A stretch of DNA of 7,730 nucleotides, taken from NCBI GenBank assembly GCA_937924675.1, contig CALEVL010000151.1, positions 1 through 7,730 of the forward strand. The letters run 5' to 3'. The notes beneath the pieces were generated by a model. That model saw only the letters and a list, made by a program, of their open reading frames with translations, was not told the origin of the DNA and made no database searches. Position numbers and translations under genes: made by a program. This stretch comes from an uncultured Ignavibacteria bacterium (GTDB lineage: Bacteria; Bacteroidota; Ignavibacteria; Tepidaquicellales; Tepidaquicellaceae). Shown here piece by piece: positions 6,390 to 7,730 of this stretch (positions within the stretch are counted from its first letter, which is position 1; each line of letters starts with the position of its first letter).

Positions 6390-7631
6390 CTATTTGATCA
6401 GTACTAATTTTTTTGTCAGAATTTCTTTGTCGCTGCTCAGAATATAATAATAGATTCCCGAAGTGAGTCTCTCTGCATTATAAGTTATTGTGTAATCACC
6501 AGCAGTTCTCACTCCGTCAAACAAAGTCTCCTGAATCTGGCCTATGATATTGTAAATTTCCATCTTGTACTTACCGGGTTTTCCAATTTTGTACCGAATC
6601 CTTGTCTGCAGATTGAACGGGTTTGGATAATTCTGTTCGAGATAGAAATTTTCAGGCCCGTTACTCATTGCAGAGTTGATGAACGTCAATCCACCGTTTG
6701 TAGTATTAACTATTTTCCCTACATCACCAACACACCAGCCAATTGAATCAGAGATAAAATGAATTGCTCTAATTCCATATGGAGTCAGATTAGAAGTGTT
6801 TTCCCTTCGCCAGGTAATTCCTGCGTCTGTAGTCTTATATAACTGGTTTTGATCTCCGCAAGACCAACCGGTGCTTGGGCTTGAAAAAAATATGCATGAA
6901 AGAAAACTTGCTTCCGGTATTCTCGTAAGACTGTCCCAGGTTAAACCGAAATTTGTCGTCTTATATACTTTTCCGTTTGAAACCCCTTGCGTATAACCGG
7001 TATTTTCATCGACAAATGAGAGTTTTCTGAAATCCGCGGATTGCGTTCCAACCGGGACAGATATTCGGTTCCAGCTCCTTCCGCCATCTGTAGTTCTGTG
7101 CATTGCGGCAGTTTGTCCGCAAACCAAACCCTCACTCGCATTCCTGAAATATATATCGTATGAAAATCCACTAACTGTTGCGGAATCAAACGTCTTGCCT
7201 CCGTTTGTTGTCTTGAAGACAAGCTGTCCGGTTCCGCTAACCCATCCGGTATCTTCGTTTATAAAGTAAACGGCATAGTAACTGTTCCCTGTTCCCCAGG
7301 GTCCGTTGCTGATTTCAATCCAGTTCTCACCGGAGTCAGTAGTCTTAAGAATTGTTTGAAACATGCCGACTACATATACAGTATTCGAATCAACTACGTT
7401 CAGTCCAAACATTCTTTTCCCGGGTATGGAATACTGAACTATCCAGTTTGCTCCCGAATTTGTTGTTTTCAAAATCGACCCGCTGTATGTAGTTATCCAA
7501 CCAGTTCTCTCATTCACAAATCTCACATTTGTCAGGTGGTGATTAACAGGCGAGGTCTGCTGAACCCATTGGGAGTAGCAATTGGTAACTATTAATTGGA
7601 GAGTTGCGATAAGCAAAATTAATCTCTTCAT
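6390..7631 (-). CDS. Secreted seven-bladed BNR/Ycf48-like beta-propeller with T9SS sorting domain (413 aa)
   Basis: This is an exported protein, probably surface-exposed, with a predicted binding or scaffold role. ATG 7631 gives MKRLILLIATLQLIV and cleavage after YS (residue 20). An in-frame ATG at 7676 would add MDCPEPPHKSKYKRL, which does not suit a signal peptide. Seven copies of a (L/V/I)xKTT(D/N)xGxxW-like motif occur near residues 52, 93, 136, 176, 221, 263 and 306, spaced 40-45 residues apart. Most are preceded by a TGW-like strand (ERTGW, EDTGW, PSTGW, DSIGW). This is one motif per blade of a closed seven-bladed propeller like Ycf48 or sortilin. Residues 329-413 form the T9SS sorting domain (YLEQNYPNPFNLQTRIRYKI, SGIYYYIL, ending KKLVLIK). 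NPFNLQT replaces the usual NPFNPxT. Cys18 is not in a lipobox, so it is not a lipoprotein. No obvious promoter is visible in the 99 bp upstream (7632-7730). Confidence 0.9.
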   Translation of the reverse strand: MKRLILLIATLQLIVTNCYSQWVQQTSPVNHHLTNVRFVNERTGWITTYSGSILKTTNSGANWIVQYSIPGKRMFGLNVVDSNTVYVVGMFQTILKTTDSGENWIEISNGPWGTGNSYYAVYFINEDTGWVSGTGQLVFKTTNGGKTFDSATVSGFSYDIYFRNASEGLVCGQTAAMHRTTDGGRSWNRISVPVGTQSADFRKLSFVDENTGYTQGVSNGKVYKTTNFGLTWDSLTRIPEASFLSCIFFSSPSTGWSCGDQNQLYKTTDAGITWRRENTSNLTPYGIRAIHFISDSIGWCVGDVGKIVNTTNGGLTFINSAMSNGPENFYLEQNYPNPFNLQTRIRYKIGKPGKYKMEIYNIIGQIQETLFDGVRTAGDYTITYNAERLTSGIYYYILSSDKEILTKKLVLIK

Positions 7632-7730
7632 AAGACGTTTATATTTTGATTTGTGCGGGGGTTCTGGGCAATCCACTGAGCACCTGCTTGAAGTGATATA
7701 ATGTTGATAAGAATGAAGAGATAGATTACT

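Overview
The window looks like a piece of a Bacteroidota/Chlorobi-group chromosome, most likely from the Ignavibacteria (Ignavibacteriota). Three things point there. Three separate proteins end in the type IX secretion system (T9SS) C-terminal sorting domain with the NYPNPFN signature, which is very common in that group. The best promoter is of the Bacteroidota type (TTTG, about 20 bp, TAnnTTTG). The genes lack strong Shine-Dalgarno sequences. Base composition is moderately AT-rich. The lineage is inferred from these features; no marker gene is present.

Layout. On the left, two minus-strand paralogous genes lie 4 bp apart: an intact 450-aa secreted beta-propeller-like protein with a T9SS tail (340-1692), then a 110-aa copy of only its N-terminal part (3-335). 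An intergenic region of about 250 bp carries a well-formed minus-strand promoter (1782-1813) and a partial plus-strand one (1922-1929). The only plus-strand gene (1944-3389) encodes a 481-aa cytoplasmic helical protein of unknown function. It faces the next minus-strand gene across 363 bp that hold a stem-loop just after its stop and a palindromic, MITE-like element of about 178 bp (3455-3632).

The right half is a large M6-type zinc metalloprotease gene with a fibronectin-III-like region and a T9SS tail (3753-6234, minus), followed by a 413-aa seven-bladed BNR/Ycf48-like beta-propeller with a T9SS tail (6390-7631, minus). The protease gene has two lesions: a one-base frameshift within the signal-peptide codons near 6222-6224, and an in-frame TAG at 4716-4718. 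Both sides of each lesion remain fully readable, so the gene is either a very recent pseudogene or carries sequence errors.

Taken together, this is a cluster of exported T9SS cargo proteins around one unknown cytoplasmic gene. No enzyme pathway, defence system, CRISPR array, RNA gene or complete mobile element was seen. The most notable signals are the doubly broken protease, the truncated tandem paralogue and the intergenic palindromic element.
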